Assembly (NCBI GenBank): GCA_937949945.1
Contig: CALFEQ010000085.1
Location: forward strand, 1 to 64,000
Reading direction: 5' to 3'
Length of the DNA: 64,000 nucleotides
From: an uncultured Myxococcales bacterium
GTDB lineage: Bacteria > Myxococcota_A > Polyangia > Polyangiales > Polyangiaceae
The position numbers were made by a program, and so were the translations under genes. This document shows positions 17,124 to 27,823 of the stretch, piece by piece. Position 1 is the stretch's first letter, and the number at the start of each line of letters is the position of its first letter. The notes under the pieces were generated by a model that worked only from the letters and a program-made list of their open reading frames with translations, was not told the DNA's origin and made no database searches.

Positions 17124-17181
17124 CGGCTCGCCCGCGAACGCGCCGGACGTCGCCGCCGCGTCGCGAAAGCGGCGGCGGCCG

Positions 17182-18207
17182 TCACATCTTCTGGCGGACC
17201 ATCTTGCGCTGCACGATGCCGAGGCGCATGACCATCTGCTTCGCCTCGCGCTCGAGGAGCGGGTGGATCTTCTTCTGCGGCGGGAGGAACATCCCGAGCA
17301 GGTGCGGATTGATCTCCGCGAGCTTCTTGAGCGCGCGCGAGATCCCCTTCGTGTCGTTCAAGGCGGCGTAGGCGAACGCGCGGGCGCGCCACATCTGCGC
17401 CCTCATCTCGGCGTGCTCGGGCGCGTCCGGGTTGAACAGCTCGAGCGTGTCGAGCGCCTTCTTGGCGGCGCCGGTCCGAGCCCACGCCTCGCCCGCGACG
17501 GTCGCGAACATGACGCGTGTCTTCGGCTCCTGCTGCTTGCCGAGCTCGAGCTTGTCGGCGAGCGCGCGCGCCTCCGCCGTCTCGCCCAGCGTCAGGTGCA
17601 GCATGGCGCGCATCGCGCGGACCTGTCCCGCGACGGGGGCGAGCTCCTTTTCGACGTTGATCGACTCGAGGGTCTTGAGGGCGCCGCGCGGGTCGTCCTG
17701 CATCTGGAGCTGCGCCTTCGCGAGGATCGCCTGCGTGTCGCCCTTCTTGAACTCGGTGTCGAGCTTCTCGAGCGCCTGTTTGCGGCCCTCCTCCGTGTCG
17801 GCGTTCTTCAGGAGCGCGCCGAGCTTCTCGCTCTTCTTCACCCAGCGATCGAGCCAGACCATCAGGCCGAGCGCGCCGACGGTGGTGACGCCCGCCACGG
17901 CCTTCGGGATCCACCCGCCGCCCGGGATCATCAGCGCGATGAGCCAGATGACCGCGACGACGACCGCCACGCGGACGTAGATCTTCTTGAGGTCCACCGG
18001 CGGCCGCTCGGCGCCCTTGGCGAGCTCCGCGAGCTCCTTCTGGACCTCCGCAGCGCTCTTCTTCTTCTTCGCCTTCGGCGGCTTCGAGAGCGGCGACGAC
18101 GCAGGTTTGACCTCAGCCTTGGCGTCCTGCGCGCCATCGCCGGCGTTCGAATCCGCGACGTCCTTGCCGGCCTCGACCTGGCCGGCTCCGTTGTCCTTCT
18201 TGGCCAC
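17182..18207 (-). CDS. TPR-like membrane protein
   Basis: A 341-residue protein. A Lys/Ala/Pro-rich cytoplasmic N-terminus (about 75 residues) is followed by two close membrane segments (IYVRVAVVVAVIWLIALMI and the GVTTVGALGLMVWL region), then a helical-repeat domain with TPR-like pairs (KLDTEFKKGDTQAILAKAQL, MLHLTLGETAEARALADKLE). No enzyme motif is visible. It converges on the export-gate gene and lies 62 bp after the AI-2E-family transporter on the same strand. Probably a scaffold; function unknown. Confidence 0.75.
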   Translation of the reverse strand: MAKKDNGAGQVEAGKDVADSNAGDGAQDAKAEVKPASSPLSKPPKAKKKKSAAEVQKELAELAKGAERPPVDLKKIYVRVAVVVAVIWLIALMIPGGGWIPKAVAGVTTVGALGLMVWLDRWVKKSEKLGALLKNADTEEGRKQALEKLDTEFKKGDTQAILAKAQLQMQDDPRGALKTLESINVEKELAPVAGQVRAMRAMLHLTLGETAEARALADKLELGKQQEPKTRVMFATVAGEAWARTGAAKKALDTLELFNPDAPEHAEMRAQMWRARAFAYAALNDTKGISRALKKLAEINPHLLGMFLPPQKKIHPLLEREAKQMVMRLGIVQRKMVRQKM

Positions 18208-18269
18208 GAGCGCGTCCTACCGCGGGATCCTCCGCCTGGCAAACCCCTGAGCTGCGCGGGCGGTACGGC

Positions 18270-19619
18270 TCAGGACGGCGGCGGCGGGTGGATGCTCCCC
18301 ACCGGCTCGCTCGCCATCTCCGGGTCGGCGGCCTGAACCCGCTGGCGCACGTGGATGAAGATGCTCTGCGTGATGCTCATGACGGGGACCGCCAAGAGCG
18401 CGCCCACGACGCCGAAGAAGTGCTCTCCGACGAGCAGGGAGAAGATCACGAGCACCGGGTGGATCTTCGCCGCGTCCCCCATGATCTTCGGGTTGAGCAG
18501 GTTCGCCTCCACCTGGTGGATCCCGATGATCCAGAGGAGGACGAAGACGCCGGTGCCGAACGACTGGGTCAACCCGAGCGCGACGGCCGGGATCGAGCTC
18601 ATGATCGAGCCGAAGATCGGGATGAGGCTGAAGACGGTCGCGATGAGCGCCAGCACGGGCCAGTACTTGAGCCCCACGATGGCGAACCCGATCGCGCTGA
18701 GGACCCCGTTGACGAGGCAGATGAGGATCTGACCGCGGACGACGCCCGAGAGCCCCCGGTCGATGCGCGCGAGCAGGGCGTGGAACGACGCTCGGCTGCT
18801 CGGCCGGACCAGCGACGCGAAGAAGCCGATGATTCGGTCGCGCGTCAGGATCATGTACGCCGCGAGCATCAACGTCAGGCCGAAGACGAAGAAGAACCGG
18901 CTGACGCCCGCTATGATGTCGCGACCGATCTTCACGATCTCGAGCGCGTTGTGCTGCGCGTACGCGAGGCTCTTGCCCGCGACGTCGGCGACGAGCCGAT
19001 CGAGATCGAAGGACTCCGGCGCGGCGTCCCTCTCCGGCTCGATGATGTAGCCCCCGCCCTTCGCCGGGGTGATCGCGATCGGTCCCTGGAACTCCAGGGC
19101 GAACGAGCCGTCTGGGCGCTGGCGCGCGACGAGCGCCGGGACGTCCTCCTCCGGAGAATGCTCCACGCGATCGTTCGGCGGCGGCGGCTCCGTCCCGAGG
19201 CCCAGCGCCTTGAGGCGCTGCTGCACCTCGGGGACCCACTCGGTCCGTATCGTCCGCGCGATGACGGGCAGCTCTCGCCGGAGCCCGCCGAGCTCGTGCG
19301 CGACCCGCGGCGCCGAGGCTCGGACGAAGACGTAGATCGAGCCGAGCACGACGACGTACACGAGCACGATCGCGAGCGCGCGCGGCACGCGCTTCCGCTC
19401 CACCCACGCGACGAGCGGCGTGAGCAGGTACGCGATGACGAGGGCGAGCACGAACGGCAGGAGCACCGATCGCGCCGCGATGATCACGGCGATGGTCAGG
19501 GTCGCCGTGACGCCGATGAAGATCGCGTGACGCTTCCTGGCCGCACGCTCCACGTCCGGGAGCACCGACCTCGGCCCGCCGAGAGAAGGCGGCGGCTCGG
19601 AAGGCCGCGGCTCGTTCAT
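18270..19619 (-). CDS. AI-2E family (PerM/YhhT-like) transporter
   Basis: A 449-residue inner-membrane protein. It has about eight membrane segments, with a large soluble insert between the third and fourth (residues about 85-215), as in the PerM family. The conserved core is seen in LIATVFSLIPIFGSIMSSIP and LKYWPVLALIATVF. Family members have been linked to autoinducer-2 export or to sodium/proton exchange, so the substrate cannot be named. The ATG overlaps the stop of the upstream HIT gene (ATGA), so the two are probably co-translated. Confidence 0.85.
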   Translation of the reverse strand: MNEPRPSEPPPSLGGPRSVLPDVERAARKRHAIFIGVTATLTIAVIIAARSVLLPFVLALVIAYLLTPLVAWVERKRVPRALAIVLVYVVVLGSIYVFVRASAPRVAHELGGLRRELPVIARTIRTEWVPEVQQRLKALGLGTEPPPPNDRVEHSPEEDVPALVARQRPDGSFALEFQGPIAITPAKGGGYIIEPERDAAPESFDLDRLVADVAGKSLAYAQHNALEIVKIGRDIIAGVSRFFFVFGLTLMLAAYMILTRDRIIGFFASLVRPSSRASFHALLARIDRGLSGVVRGQILICLVNGVLSAIGFAIVGLKYWPVLALIATVFSLIPIFGSIMSSIPAVALGLTQSFGTGVFVLLWIIGIHQVEANLLNPKIMGDAAKIHPVLVIFSLLVGEHFFGVVGALLAVPVMSITQSIFIHVRQRVQAADPEMASEPVGSIHPPPPS

Positions 19620-20182
19620 CCCGAGACCTCGCTCGTGAGATTCAGCGGTCCCTGCGGCTCGGGCGCCCGGTCGCCCGGGAGATCGGCGAAGGCCTCCCAG
19701 AGCCGGCGCCACGCGTCGTCGAGGTACTCGGGCATCACGCGCACGTCGGCGAGCACCGGCATGAAGTTCGTGTCACCCCGCCATCGCGGCACGATGTGGG
19801 CGTGGAGGTGATCGGCGACGCCCGCGCCGGCGTCGGTGCCGAGATTGAACCCGACGTTCATCGCCGAGCAGCTCACCGCCTTGCGCAAACGAACGGTGCT
19901 CTCTCGCAAGAGCCCCATGAGGGCCGCGTACTCCTCCTCCGTCAGGTCTCCGAGGTCTCCGACGTGCCGCCGCGGGGCGACGAGCAGGTGCGACGGCGTG
20001 AACGGATAGCGGTTCAGACAGACGAACGCGTGCTCTTGCACGATGACCACGAGGTTCTCGCGGTACGCAGGCACGTCGACCGGGTGATCGCAGAAGAAGC
20101 ACCCTCCCCCGCGAGAGCTCTTGGCCTTGTCGGATTGCAGGAGGTAGGGCATCCGCCACGGGGCCCAGAGAGGAGTCGCCAT
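19616..20182 (-). CDS. HIT-family (AP4A phosphorylase-like) protein
   Basis: A 188-residue nucleotide-binding hydrolase or transferase. The histidine triad is intact: HLHAHIVPRW near residue 140. A CxxC zinc site (Cys28/Cys31, GGGCFFC) and the start MATPLWAPWRMPYL are typical of the diadenosine tetraphosphate phosphorylase/hydrolase branch. HIT proteins act on nucleoside polyphosphates or adenylated substrates. The start is set by the family motif; upstream in-frame codons look non-coding. It overlaps the transporter gene by four bases. Confidence 0.9.
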   Translation of the reverse strand: MATPLWAPWRMPYLLQSDKAKSSRGGGCFFCDHPVDVPAYRENLVVIVQEHAFVCLNRYPFTPSHLLVAPRRHVGDLGDLTEEEYAALMGLLRESTVRLRKAVSCSAMNVGFNLGTDAGAGVADHLHAHIVPRWRGDTNFMPVLADVRVMPEYLDDAWRRLWEAFADLPGDRAPEPQGPLNLTSEVSG

Positions 20183-20392
20183 CGAGCGCGCACCATACCA
20201 GAGGTCGTCTGCCAGACGAGCCCGACCGAGGAGAAACCGCTCGAGGAGCGCGCGGTCGGTCGGGGCTGCGATCACGACGCCTTCGCTCCACGGTGAGCGG
20301 GCCGTGACGAACGGCTGAGCCGTCTCGGGCAGGCGCGAGCCGGGCGGGCTCGGCCGGAGCCGACGCCCGACCGCCCACGGTCGTGCCAGGGC

Positions 20393-20435
20393 CACAAAAC
20401 GCCGACGGCGGCGCCACCTCGCGGTGAGCGCCGCC
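20393..20435 (-). terminator. probable intrinsic terminator of rpsA
   Basis: In the rpsA sense direction, a stem formed by 20407-20418 and 20423-20435 (about 12 bp with one bulged base and a 4-base TCGC loop) starts 28 nt after the rpsA stop. It is followed within about 9 nt by TTTT (CGGCGTTTTGTGG). The T run is short, but the fold is strong and the position fits. Confidence 0.5.
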
Positions 20436-20462
20436 ATCGTCGTCCGGTGTCCCGGGAGCGCC

Positions 20463-22268
<1,806 letters not shown>

Positions 22269-22378
22269 TGATTGTGGTTGAACCTCGTTTCGTCCACGTA
22301 CTTTCGCTAGAGCGCGGACGCCTTCCTCCCCCCTGAGGCAGCGCTCGCAGACGCGGGCGGTACTCGGAGGGGAGCGGG

Positions 22379-22407
22379 GCTTTAGCCCAGCGACCCTTGG
22401 GAGTCAA
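22379..22407 (-). promoter_or_regulatory. sigma-70-like promoter for rpsA
   Basis: On the minus strand, TTGACT (22407-22402) and TAAAGC (22384-22379) are separated by exactly 17 bp. The predicted transcript start near 22372 leaves a leader of about 104 nt before rpsA. The leader could hold autoregulatory structure, as S1 is known to control its own translation in other bacteria. Confidence 0.5.
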
Positions 22408-22534
22408 AGGACCTCGGCCGGCCCGGGCTCGCGGCCGAGCGGTGGCCCCCGGCCGACGGGGGCCGGAGAGGGCCCGTGCTGAGGCGCATTGGCGCGGCAG
22501 GCCCTCGCGTTCGCCGAAGCTCGTCCTCTCTCCG

Positions 22535-23527
22535 TCAGAGCCCGAGATCGGCGCCCGTGGCCTGCGGGAGCTCCTCGAGCAGCCTCGGCGGGACGGCGAC
22601 GCGGACGAAGACGGTGTCGCCCTCGTACTTCACCTTCGCCTCCTTCAGCCAGGCGAACCGCTCGTCGTCTCTCGCGATCTCCTCGACGATCTGCTTCGCC
22701 TGCATCTCCGCCATCGCGGTGGCGCTCGCCTCCTCGTACCGCAGCGCGACGACGAGGCCGCCATTGCCGGGCTTCAGCGTGAAGGTCGCGCTCGACAGCT
22801 TCCTCGTCAGCGCTCCCCACCTCGGGTGCCGGTCGAGCACGTGGACGATCGGACCGGCGAAACGGACGACGACCAGCCCTTCGGGATCCACGGTGGGCGC
22901 CGGGCGATTGGAGGGCGTCGCGAACACCTGCCGCGCTCGCTCCCGTGCGTCGCCGAGGGCGCCCACCCACGTCCGGCCCGGCAGCACGAAGAGCGCCCCG
23001 TCCGGGACGGACGGGTCGAGGAGCTCGTACTCGACGACCTTGGCGCGCTCGTCACGCGCGCGGAAGAGCGGCCGACCTTCGGCGTCGACGACGCGCTCGG
23101 GATCGAGGCTCGCGGGGACGGAGCGAAGGACGAGCACGGCGTCGGAGCCCTCGTCCACGCCGACGATGATCTCCTCGGCTCCCTCCGCGGCCTCGACCAT
23201 GCGCGCGCCTCTCGCGAAGCCGCGCGCCTGCGCTGCGCGGATGAGCGCCCGCCAGAACGAGCCGTAGAGGGCGTCACGCTTGAGCGCCTGCGGCCGGACG
23301 ACGGCGAAGATGTCCGGCGTCCCCTCGAACACGTCCGACCAGCGGGCGACGTTCTCCTGCCGCGGCGGCGCGCGCGGCGGCTCGCCACCACAAGACGCCG
23401 CTGCCGACGGCAGGGCGATCACGAAAGCGACGAGTACGAGGCGGAAGGCTCCAGGCCCCAGGCCCCAGGCTCGCGAGCGGCGGCTCGCGACGAGCTCGTG
23501 CGTTCCGTCTCCGTTCGCCGACACCAC
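22535..23527 (-). CDS. hypothetical lipoprotein with repeat-derived N-terminus
   Basis: A 330-residue protein with no recognised domain. A hydrophobic stretch ending VIALPSAAASC|GG is a good lipobox. The GTG start gives an unusually long polar N-region (about 30 residues) that is partly coded by hexamer repeat DNA (residues around RSRAWGLGPGAFRL). The body contains segments DIFAVVRPQALKRDALYGSF and KYEGDTVFVRVAVPPRLLEE, resembling the hypothetical lipoprotein at 27824 in general style (DAIALGTIDARAFFGSQTFG). It sits between cmk (11 bp away) and rpsA. Confidence 0.7.
   Translation of the reverse strand: MVSANGDGTHELVASRRSRAWGLGPGAFRLVLVAFVIALPSAAASCGGEPPRAPPRQENVARWSDVFEGTPDIFAVVRPQALKRDALYGSFWRALIRAAQARGFARGARMVEAAEGAEEIIVGVDEGSDAVLVLRSVPASLDPERVVDAEGRPLFRARDERAKVVEYELLDPSVPDGALFVLPGRTWVGALGDARERARQVFATPSNRPAPTVDPEGLVVVRFAGPIVHVLDRHPRWGALTRKLSSATFTLKPGNGGLVVALRYEEASATAMAEMQAKQIVEEIARDDERFAWLKEAKVKYEGDTVFVRVAVPPRLLEELPQATGADLGL
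23448..23473. repeat. hexamer array inside a coding region (locus B)
   Basis: GGCTCCAGGCCCCAGGCC and following bases form about four GGCYCC(A) units. They lie within the signal-peptide N-region of the lipoprotein gene ending at 22535. No opposed array was found nearby, so this copy may be a partial insertion or local expansion. Confidence 0.55.
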
Positions 23528-23538
23528 GGCCGAGGCTC

Positions 23539-24237
23539 TCAGCCCTTCGCGACCTCGCGCACCTTGGCGAGCATCGTCGCCACGGTCTCGTCGATCGTCA
23601 TCGACGTCGAGTCGACGACGATCGCTCCCTCCGCCTTGCGCAGCGGAGCGACGGCGCGTCCCTCGTCGCGAGCGTCGCGCTCCTTCACCTCGGCGAGCGT
23701 CTCCTCGAAGGTGACGTTCTGTCCCTTCGCGACGAGCTCCGCGTGCCTCCGCCGCGCGCGTACCTCCGGGCTCGCGGTGAGGAAGAACTTCACCTCGGCG
23801 TCGGGGAAGACGACCGTGCCGATGTCGCGGCCTTCGAGGACGACTCCCCCGTCCTGCCCGGCCTGCCGCTGCAGATCGAGCAGCACCGCCCGCACCTCGG
23901 GGTGCGCCGACACGGTGCTCGCCCCCTGCGCGATGTCCGGCGTGCGGATCGCCTCCGAGACGTCCTCGCCGGCGAGCTTGACGCGAACGCCGAGCTCGTC
24001 GTCACGCTCGAACACGAGCGATCGCGCGGCGACCATGCCGCGCGCGAGACCAGCGACGCGCTCGGCGTCGTTCCAAGGCACGCCGGCGCGCGTGGCGGCG
24101 AGCGCCACGGCACGGTACATCGCTCCGGTGTCGACGAGCACGTAGCCGAGCTCGGCAGCGAGACGGCGCGCGACCGTGCTCTTGCCTGCGCCCGCCGGGC
24201 CGTCGATCGCAATGATGGGTCGCTTCCGCTCGCTCAT
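23539..24237 (-). CDS. cmk: cytidylate kinase
   Basis: A 232-residue CMP/dCMP kinase. The P-loop is GPAGAGKST (residues about 13-21); LVDTGAMYRAVAL, LEGRDIGTVVFPDAEVKFFL and KERDARDEGRAVAPL match the CMP-binding and lid regions of the type I enzyme. The start is the ATG of MSERKRPIIAIDG. It is 65 bp downstream of aroA, in the widespread aroA-cmk-rpsA order. Confidence 0.96.
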   Translation of the reverse strand: MSERKRPIIAIDGPAGAGKSTVARRLAAELGYVLVDTGAMYRAVALAATRAGVPWNDAERVAGLARGMVAARSLVFERDDELGVRVKLAGEDVSEAIRTPDIAQGASTVSAHPEVRAVLLDLQRQAGQDGGVVLEGRDIGTVVFPDAEVKFFLTASPEVRARRRHAELVAKGQNVTFEETLAEVKERDARDEGRAVAPLRKAEGAIVVDSTSMTIDETVATMLAKVREVAKG

Positions 24238-24302
24238 GGGCTTGGCCTTCGGGCACGCCGGTTCTACCACGTCGTTCGTCTCGGGGCGACCGCCGCCGAA
24301 GA

Positions 24303-25655
24303 TCAGCGCTCCACGTCGATGCGCGCGCCGAGCGCACGCAGCGTTCCGACGAACCGCGGGAAGCTCGTGGCGATGCAGTCGCAGTCGGTGATCCGCGTCG
24401 GCTCGCGTCCGTGCAGGCCCAGGACGGCCGCGGTCATCGCGATGCGGTGATCGCCGCGGCTGTCGACGACCGCAGGCTCGAGCGGCCCCTCGCGTCCCTC
24501 GATGACGAGGCCGTCCGGCAGCTCCTCGCACTGGACGCCGAACGCGCGCAGCACGTGAGCCATCGTGGCGATGCGATCGCTCTCCTTCACGCGGAGCTCC
24601 TCGGCGTCGCGGATGGTCGTCGTCCCGTGCGCACGCGCCGCCAGCGCGCATGCGATCGGGATCTCGTCGATCGCACGCGGGACGAGCTCCCCTCCGACGG
24701 GCATGCCGCGGAGCGGCTGGTACCACGCCGTGATCTCGGCGATGGGCTCGCCGGCTTGCTCGCCCTGCGGGACCACCTCGAGCCCGGCGCCCATGTGGCG
24801 CGCGATCTCGAGCAGGCCCGTACGCGTCGGGTTCACGCCGACGCGGCGAACGGTGACGCGAGAGCCGGGCGAGATCTGCGCCGCGACGAGGAGGAAGGCG
24901 GCCGCCGAGATGTCACCGGGGATGTCGATCGAAAAGCCTTCCATCCTCCCGCTCCATCCCGCGGGATCGAGCTGCACGGCGGCGCCCACCGATTTCAGCG
25001 GCACGCCGAGGGCATGCATCATCCGCTCGGTGTGATCGCGCGACAGCGTGGGCTCCTTGAACCACGTCGTGCCGTGCGCGTAGAGACCCGAGAGCAGGAT
25101 GGCGCTCTTCACCTGAGCGCTCGCGACGGGGCTCTCGTACTCGAGCTCGCCGAGCTCCTTGCCGGGAGGCAGCGGCCCGACGACGAGCGGCGCGGTGAGC
25201 TCGCCCTCCTTCTTCGGGTGCGGCGTCCCTTCGATGACGGCGCCGCGCGCGCGGAGCGGCCCGACGACGCGCATCATCGGACGTCGGGAGAGCGTGGCGT
25301 CGCCCACGAGCGTCGCTCGGAAGATCTGGGCGGCGAGGAGCCCGGTGAGCAGGCGCATCGTCGTCCCGGAGTTGCCGCAGTCGAGCGGCGCCGACGGAGC
25401 GCGCAGTCCGAAGAGGCCCGTCCCCTTCACCCTCAGCGTCGTCGCATCGACGTCCTCGATGACCGCCCCCATCGCGCGCATCGCGTTGGCGGTCGAGACG
25501 TTGTCCTCCCCATGGGAGAAGCTCCGGATCTCCGAGGTGCCTTCGCAGAGCGACGCGAAGAGGAGCGCGCGATGGCCGATGCTCTTGTCGCTCGGAACGG
25601 GCACGCTGCCGGTGAGCGGCGCGCCGCCGAGGGGATGGACGACGAGGGTGGTCAC
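24303..25655 (-). CDS. aroA: 3-phosphoshikimate 1-carboxyvinyltransferase
   Basis: A 450-residue EPSP synthase, the sixth step of the shikimate pathway. Motifs are PVPSDKSIGHRALL near the N-terminus, DCGNSGTTMRLLTGLLA for phosphoenolpyruvate binding, SPVASAQVKSAILLSGLY, EELRVKESDRIATMA and DSRGDHRIAMTAAVLG. The two-domain length is normal. Cytoplasmic. It precedes cmk and follows a surface-protein gene, with the pheA-like gene further upstream on the same strand. Confidence 0.97.
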   Translation of the reverse strand: MTTLVVHPLGGAPLTGSVPVPSDKSIGHRALLFASLCEGTSEIRSFSHGEDNVSTANAMRAMGAVIEDVDATTLRVKGTGLFGLRAPSAPLDCGNSGTTMRLLTGLLAAQIFRATLVGDATLSRRPMMRVVGPLRARGAVIEGTPHPKKEGELTAPLVVGPLPPGKELGELEYESPVASAQVKSAILLSGLYAHGTTWFKEPTLSRDHTERMMHALGVPLKSVGAAVQLDPAGWSGRMEGFSIDIPGDISAAAFLLVAAQISPGSRVTVRRVGVNPTRTGLLEIARHMGAGLEVVPQGEQAGEPIAEITAWYQPLRGMPVGGELVPRAIDEIPIACALAARAHGTTTIRDAEELRVKESDRIATMAHVLRAFGVQCEELPDGLVIEGREGPLEPAVVDSRGDHRIAMTAAVLGLHGREPTRITDCDCIATSFPRFVGTLRALGARIDVER

Positions 25656-25767
25656 GGCAGGGAGGTTTACGCGAGTACGGCGCCCGCGACCAGCGCGAGC
25701 GGAGGAGCCTGCGTTCGCCCGCTCCCGCTCGGGCGCGCGCTCGACCGCACGAAGCTGCGGCGCTCGA

Positions 25768-27477
25768 TCAGCGCACCCAACCGTTGCGGAGGGCGTTCGC
25801 GCGTCCGGTCGGCCAGAGGAGGCAGTTCGGCTTCGAGCCCGGCACCTGGAAGACGTAGACGCCTTCCCTCGCCTCTCCGTGATCCTTCAGCGACACGACG
25901 ATGTCGAGCGTGCCGTCGCCGTCCGCGTCGCCGATCGTCGGGACGGCCATCGATCCTCGTCCCGGGAGCGGAACCGTGTGGAGCACCTGTCCCGTCGCGG
26001 ACAGGACGTAGAGCGCTCCCTTTCCCTGATCGGGCGTGTACGTCGCGAAGACGATCTCGGGCACGCCGTCGGCCGACAGATCCGCGACGACGAGGCCCGC
26101 CGTGAGCGCGCGCCCGTCCGTCGCGTACGGCGTCGACCAGAGCTCGGTCTTGTCCGCGGCGACCGCGTGAATCTTCCCGTCGAAGCCCGCGAAGATCATC
26201 TCGAGCCCGGGCTTGTTCGGGTCGACGTCCGCGATCGTCACCTGGTTCGTGAGCCCGACGAGGTTGCCGGCGCCCGGCGCGGCCTGGCCCTCGAGGTCCG
26301 GGTTGAACCCGTCGCCGAGGCCCATGACGTACTCGGGCACGTGGAACGGCTCCTCCCATCCCGGCCGCCGCGAGGCGTCGTGTCCCACGACCCAGAGCGC
26401 GACGCCGCGCTTGCGGTCGGACTGTGCCGCGTTCTGGACGCTGCCCACCATGACGATGTCGGGCTTGCCGTCCCCGTCGACGTCGGCGATCGCCGGCGGC
26501 GTGTTCGTGAAGTGAGCCTGGTTCTCGGTCTGCTCGTCGTCGGCGAATCCCTGCATCGCCTGATCGAGCGAATGCAGGTAGCGCACGCCGGGCGTCTTCG
26601 GCCGCTTCCGATAGATGGGCGCGGAGTCGAACGCGGCGCCGGTCCCTTTGAAGAAGCTCGCGTACGCGTTGTCGTGCGGCAGGACGAGGTCCTGCTTGCC
26701 GTCGCCGTCGAGGTCGCCGATCGCGAGGTTCTGATCGTACAGGCCGGCGAAGTAGCACGGGCCCGGGTCGCATCCCGAGACTCCGCTCGCGACCGGCGGG
26801 AACCCGGGCACCGCGGCTCCGTCGGCGCGGTACGCGTTCACGATGTCCGTCGAGTCGCCGCTGCGGTGCCGGACGCCGACGACGAGATCGAGCGCGCCGT
26901 CACCATCGACGTCTCCCGCCGCGAGCGTGCGCGTCTCCGTCCCCCATTGCTTCGGGAATCCGGGCAGGGCCTTCCCCGATGCATCGACGAGCCACGCCGA
27001 GTCGCGCGCGGCGACGCCGATCTCGAGCTTCGCGTCTCCGGTGAAGTCGCCGACGACGGGGCTCGCCCAAATGCGGTCCTTGCCGGTGTCGAACGCGAAC
27101 GCGCGCGTTCCGTCCGATCGCCACACGACCACGCTCCCGCCGCGCGCCGCGACGATCTCGGGCTTGCCATCGCCGTCGAGGTCCGCAATCGCGGGCGACG
27201 CGAGCCACCCTTCACCCGTGCTCTGACCGAGCTTCCGAAGGAGAACGGGCGCCGCCGGCGCGCCGCTTCCGCCTGCGGCAGCGCATGTCGCGCGCGGAGG
27301 CACCGTCGGCCCGCCGTCGTCTGGTCCGCCCGTCCCGCTCGACCCGGACGATCCTCCGCTGCTCCCGTCCGCCCCGCTCGACGCCCCACCCGACGCATCG
27401 TCGTCGCCACCGCCACATCCCCAGGCGACGCCGAGGATCACCCCGGCCAAGCCGACGAAGACACCCGCTCCGCGCAT
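25768..27477 (-). CDS. FG-GAP/VCBS-repeat lipoprotein
   Basis: A 569-residue exported protein. The N-terminus MRGAGVFVGLAGVILGVAWGC has a lipobox (AWGC) and is followed by a Gly/Ser/Asp linker. The body holds at least five FG-GAP-type calcium loops (DLDGDGKPEIV, DVDGDGALDLV, DLDGDGKQDLV, DVDGDGKPDIV, DADGDGTLDIV), suggesting a beta-propeller, probably at the cell surface. A strong ribosome site (GGAGAGGGAGG) lies just before the ATG, which settles the start. It is inserted between the pheA-like gene and aroA. Its ligand is unknown. Confidence 0.88.
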   Translation of the reverse strand: MRGAGVFVGLAGVILGVAWGCGGGDDDASGGASSGADGSSGGSSGSSGTGGPDDGGPTVPPRATCAAAGGSGAPAAPVLLRKLGQSTGEGWLASPAIADLDGDGKPEIVAARGGSVVVWRSDGTRAFAFDTGKDRIWASPVVGDFTGDAKLEIGVAARDSAWLVDASGKALPGFPKQWGTETRTLAAGDVDGDGALDLVVGVRHRSGDSTDIVNAYRADGAAVPGFPPVASGVSGCDPGPCYFAGLYDQNLAIGDLDGDGKQDLVLPHDNAYASFFKGTGAAFDSAPIYRKRPKTPGVRYLHSLDQAMQGFADDEQTENQAHFTNTPPAIADVDGDGKPDIVMVGSVQNAAQSDRKRGVALWVVGHDASRRPGWEEPFHVPEYVMGLGDGFNPDLEGQAAPGAGNLVGLTNQVTIADVDPNKPGLEMIFAGFDGKIHAVAADKTELWSTPYATDGRALTAGLVVADLSADGVPEIVFATYTPDQGKGALYVLSATGQVLHTVPLPGRGSMAVPTIGDADGDGTLDIVVSLKDHGEAREGVYVFQVPGSKPNCLLWPTGRANALRNGWVR

Positions 27478-27823
27478 GACGCCTCCCTCTCCCTCCAAGG
27501 AGAGACGATAGCGCGCCTCGCTCACGAGGCGGAGACGAGGAGGAGAAGTCTCTCTTCCGCACTGCAACGCTCGGCGCAACCGTGCCCTCGTTCCCACGTG
27601 CGACCTTCTCAGGAGTGACGCCTCGCGCTCGCTCGTCTGTCTCCGACCGACGACGCGATGTGTGTTGCGAACGTCGCCGCTTTCTGGGTGGACGTCCGCC
27701 GTGGGACGAGATCGCAATGACCGGTGCCGATCGCAGAGCGCTTGCGCGGACGAGGTCGTCGAGAGGTTTGGATCGAACGTCGACGTTCTCTTTGTGGATG
27801 CCGGCCGGTGGAGACTCCCCGTC
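27478..27823. other. intergenic region with a possible degenerate repeat
   Basis: No gene is seen. Near 27561-27580 the + strand reads CTGCAACGCTCGGCGCAAC, close to CTGCAACGCCTCGCGCAAC in the element after smc (35228-35246). The flanks do not include the palindrome, so this may be a decayed third copy or chance. The rest is the leader of the FG-GAP gene. Confidence 0.35.

Noticed and set aside
18130..18160. tRNA-like T-loop GTTCGAATCC
   Set aside because: It lies inside the TPR membrane protein gene and has no matching acceptor or anticodon stems.
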